Shown here: piece after piece, positions 8,939 to 10,685 of the stretch | Position numbering within the stretch: position 1 is the first letter of the stretch | How the letters are laid out: every line of letters begins with the position of its first letter | Source of the DNA: Pseudomonas sp. | GTDB lineage: Bacteria > Pseudomonadota > Gammaproteobacteria > Pseudomonadales > Pseudomonadaceae | Direction of reading: 5' to 3' | NCBI GenBank assembly: GCA_003527165.1 | Contig: DPSI01000222.1 | Location: 1-10,685, forward strand | DNA: 10,685 nucleotides | Position numbers and translations under genes: made by a program | Notes under the pieces: model-generated | Told to the model about the DNA's origin: nothing | The model's input: the letters and a program-made list of their open reading frames with translations, nothing else | The model's database searches: none

Positions 8939-9516
8939 ACGAGCAATTGCTGCTTCTTTTCCAGCAATGGCGCGATCCGTTGCTGCTCGGGCTGCAAGTC
9001 CTGCTGATCGTGTTGATCGCCTACGTTCTGCAACAGCTGGTGGTGCGCGGACTGGCTCGCCTTGGCAGGCGTTACCCGCTGCCGCCTGAACTGCTGCTGC
9101 CGCTGCGTAGCGGTATTCGCTGGTTGATCATCGGCGGCGCGCTGATCATGGTACTCGAACGTTTCGGGGTGTCGGCAACGGTACTTTGGACCGCCCTCTC
9201 CGGATTCGTCGCGGTCGCAGCGGTGGCCTTCTTCGCCATCTGGAGCGTGTTGTCCAATTTGCTTTGCGCTGTGCTGATCCTGACCGTCGGGCCCTTTCGG
9301 CTGGGCGATCTGGTTGAATTGGTCGAGAGCTTCGAGAAGCCCATCGTCAAGGGCCGTGTCATCGACATAAATCTGCTCTACACCACGCTGGAGGAAACCT
9401 CCGAGAGTGGAACCGGCGCGATCGTTCAGGTGCCAAACAGCTTGTTCTTTCAGAAAGTCGTGCGCCGCTGGCGTGGGACGGACATTCAGGCTTCCAATCA
9501 CAGCACACACGAGTAG
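8935..9516 (+). CDS. Small MscS-family mechanosensitive channel protein
   Basis: The 193-residue product resembles the core of MscS, the inner-membrane channel that opens under membrane tension to release solutes. It has three membrane helices (about 16-37, 59-77 and 84-117). The junction SVLSNLLCAVLILTVGPFRLGDLVEL (104-129) aligns with the end of the MscS pore helix and the start of its beta domain. The beta domain holds GRVIDINLLYTTL (140-152) and IVQVPNSLFF (163-172), a family hallmark. It ends soon after, so the large C-terminal alpha/beta part of E. coli MscS (286 residues) is absent. The usual Gly/Ala packing of the pore helix is also altered (see findings). The GTG start shares GTGA with the yheS stop. 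Gating by tension is inferred from family only. Confidence 0.85.
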
Positions 9517-9521
9517 CACTC

Positions 9522-10283
9522 ATGGAATGGCTTAGCAGCCCGGAAATATGGGTCGCGTTTCTGACCCTGACCGCCTTGGAAATCGTCCTCGGTATCGACA
9601 ACATCATCTTCATTTCCATTCTGGTCGGGCGGCTGCCGAAGGAACAGCAGCCCAGGGCCCGCTTCTTCGGGCTGGCCCTGGCTATGGGGACGCGCATTCT
9701 GTTGCTGTTGTCGATCGCCTGGGTGATGCGTCTGACCAACGACCTGTTCTCAGTGTTCGAGCATGGCGTGTCCGGGCGCGATCTGATCCTGTTTTTCGGC
9801 GGCCTGTTCCTGCTGTTCAAGAGCACCATGGAAATCTGGCACAGCGTCGAAGGCGAAGAAGAGCAAGACGGCACCACCGGCGGCGCGGTCAAGGCCGGCT
9901 TCATCGGCATCATCCTGCAGATCGCCGTGATCGATATCGTCTTCTCGCTGGACTCAGTGATCACCGCGGTGGGCCTGGTCGATAACGTGCAGGTGATGAT
10001 CGCCGCGATCGTCATCGCCGTCGGGGTGATGATGCTGGCGGCCGGTACCATCAGCGATTTCATCGAGAAACACCCGACGCTGAAGATCCTGGCGCTGTCG
10101 TTCCTGATCGTGGTGGGTACCCTGCTGATCGCCGAGGCCTTCGGTGCGCACGTGCCCAATGGCTACGTGTACTTCGCGATGGCTTTCTCGCTGACGGTCG
10201 AAGCGCTCAATATCCGGATGCGCAAGGCCATGCGTCGCAAGCTGAAAGAGCCGGTCAAGCTTGGCAAGGACCTGCCGGACTAA
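9522..10283 (+). CDS. TerC-family integral membrane protein
   Basis: TerC-family proteins are multi-helix membrane proteins; characterised members are linked to tellurite resistance or to metal (manganese) export. The 253-residue product has about seven hydrophobic segments. The two conserved acidic motifs are present: LEIVLGIDNIIFI (19-31) with E20 and D26, and VIDIVFSLDSVITAVG (136-151) with D138 and D144. A charged loop rich in Glu (about 108-116) separates the two halves, and the C-terminus is basic. There are none of the CBS or CorC domains seen in longer family members. It begins 5 bases after the MscS-like gene, so the two are almost certainly co-transcribed with yheS. The Shine-Dalgarno is weak. 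Substrate is unknown; a metal-ion role is inference from relatives. Confidence 0.92.
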   Translation: MEWLSSPEIWVAFLTLTALEIVLGIDNIIFISILVGRLPKEQQPRARFFGLALAMGTRILLLLSIAWVMRLTNDLFSVFEHGVSGRDLILFFGGLFLLFKSTMEIWHSVEGEEEQDGTTGGAVKAGFIGIILQIAVIDIVFSLDSVITAVGLVDNVQVMIAAIVIAVGVMMLAAGTISDFIEKHPTLKILALSFLIVVGTLLIAEAFGAHVPNGYVYFAMAFSLTVEALNIRMRKAMRRKLKEPVKLGKDLPD

Positions 10284-10291
10284 GACTGTAT

Positions 10292-10321
10292 AGCCGGCTG
10301 CGCCCGACAGGCGCAGCGGCT
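10292..10321 (+). terminator. Strong hairpin after the terC-family gene
   Basis: AGCCGGCTGCGCC (10292-10304) pairs with GGCGCAGCGGCT (10310-10321), giving 12 base pairs with one bulged G and a 5-base loop. It lies 8 bases after the TerC-family stop and 15 bases before the next ATG. The stem is very stable, but no T-run follows on either strand. It may act as a weak or Rho-assisted terminator, or protect the upstream mRNA 3' end. Confidence 0.5.
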
Positions 10322-10336
10322 GCCTGAGGATCAACC

Positions 10337-10685
10337 ATGACGCTCGAAACCTGGCTTGCCTTCTTTGTCGCCTGTTGGGTCATCAGCCTGTCGCCGGGTG
10401 CCGGGGCGATCGCCTCGATGTCTTGTGGCCTGCAGTACGGCTTTTGGCGCGGCTACTGGAACGCCATTGGCCTGCAGATCGCGCTGGCGGGGCAGATCGC
10501 CGTCGTGGCAGCGGGTGTCGGTGCGCTGCTGGCGACCTCATCGCTGGCCTTCAGCCTGATCAAATGGTTTGGTGTCGCGTATCTGCTGTGGCTCGCGCTG
10601 AAGCAATGGCAGGCGGTGCCGTCGATGCTTGACGATAGCGCTGGGCCGCGGCCGATCGGGCGGCCGCTGACGCTGGTGTTCCGCG
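10337..10685 (+). CDS. LysE/RhtB-family amino-acid exporter (partial, 3' end missing)
   Basis: The frame opens at ATG 10337 behind GAGGA (10326-10330) with a 6-base spacer and stays open for 116 codons to the window edge. The family is usually about 200-210 residues, so roughly the N-terminal half is here. The first helix leads into SLSPGAGAIASMSCGLQYG, which fits the LysE/RhtB signature (SPGP followed by Gly-spaced positions), here SPGA in place of SPGP. Further hydrophobic segments lie at about 40-62 and 66-86, the last reading IKWFGVAYLLWLALKQW as in relatives. Such proteins export amino acids or related small molecules across the inner membrane. The substrate cannot be read from sequence. 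It probably has its own expression unit or shares read-through past the hairpin. Confidence 0.88.
   Translation, partial: MTLETWLAFFVACWVISLSPGAGAIASMSCGLQYGFWRGYWNAIGLQIALAGQIAVVAAGVGALLATSSLAFSLIKWFGVAYLLWLALKQWQAVPSMLDDSAGPRPIGRPLTLVFR

Noticed and set aside
10356..10632. Two short plus-strand frames near the right edge
   Set aside because: They are out-of-frame shadows of the LysE-type gene that starts at 10337 and runs off the window.

Overview
This is ordinary core-chromosome sequence from a GC-rich gammaproteobacterium of the genus Pseudomonas in the broad sense. The gene order hemC-hemD-hemX-hemY-dsbB(dsbH)-algQ/rsd-algP-(TIGR02444 gene)-yheS is the order I know from the algR downstream region of P. 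aeruginosa. The short AlgP tail and the heptanucleotide array ahead of hemC point away from P. aeruginosa itself, perhaps to the P. stutzeri (Stutzerimonas) group. That last placement is inference. algR, if present, would lie just left of the window.

Layout: (1) 1-137 is a leader with seven tandem copies of AGCCTGA, ending just before hemC. (2) 138-4297 is a tight plus-strand heme operon. hemC and hemD overlap by 4 bases, hemX follows hemD after 16 bases, and hemX and hemY overlap by 4 bases. HemC and HemD turn porphobilinogen into uroporphyrinogen III. HemX and HemY are inner-membrane proteins of the same locus whose biochemical roles are poorly settled. (3) 4417-4908 is a DsbB-type thiol oxidase of the inner membrane. 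After a 250-base gap comes rsd/algQ (5159-5623), an anti-sigma-70 factor and global regulator, then algP (5733-6506), a histone-H1-like basic protein. (4) A TIGR02444-type gene of unknown function runs on the minus strand (6482-6961) and converges on algP with a 25-base overlap. It is the only minus-strand gene. (5) 7028-10283 is a second plus-strand unit: the ABC-F ATPase yheS, a small MscS-type membrane protein whose GTG overlaps the yheS stop, and a TerC-family membrane protein 5 bases further on. (6) After a strong hairpin, a LysE/RhtB-family exporter begins at 10337 and runs off the right edge.

I see no mobile element, CRISPR array, tRNA or rRNA, and no evidence of a wholly new system. 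The points most worth a second look are the heptamer array in front of hemC, the non-canonical pore helix of the small MscS-like protein, the inverted repeat in the 66-base divergent region before yheS, and the short AlgP tail.
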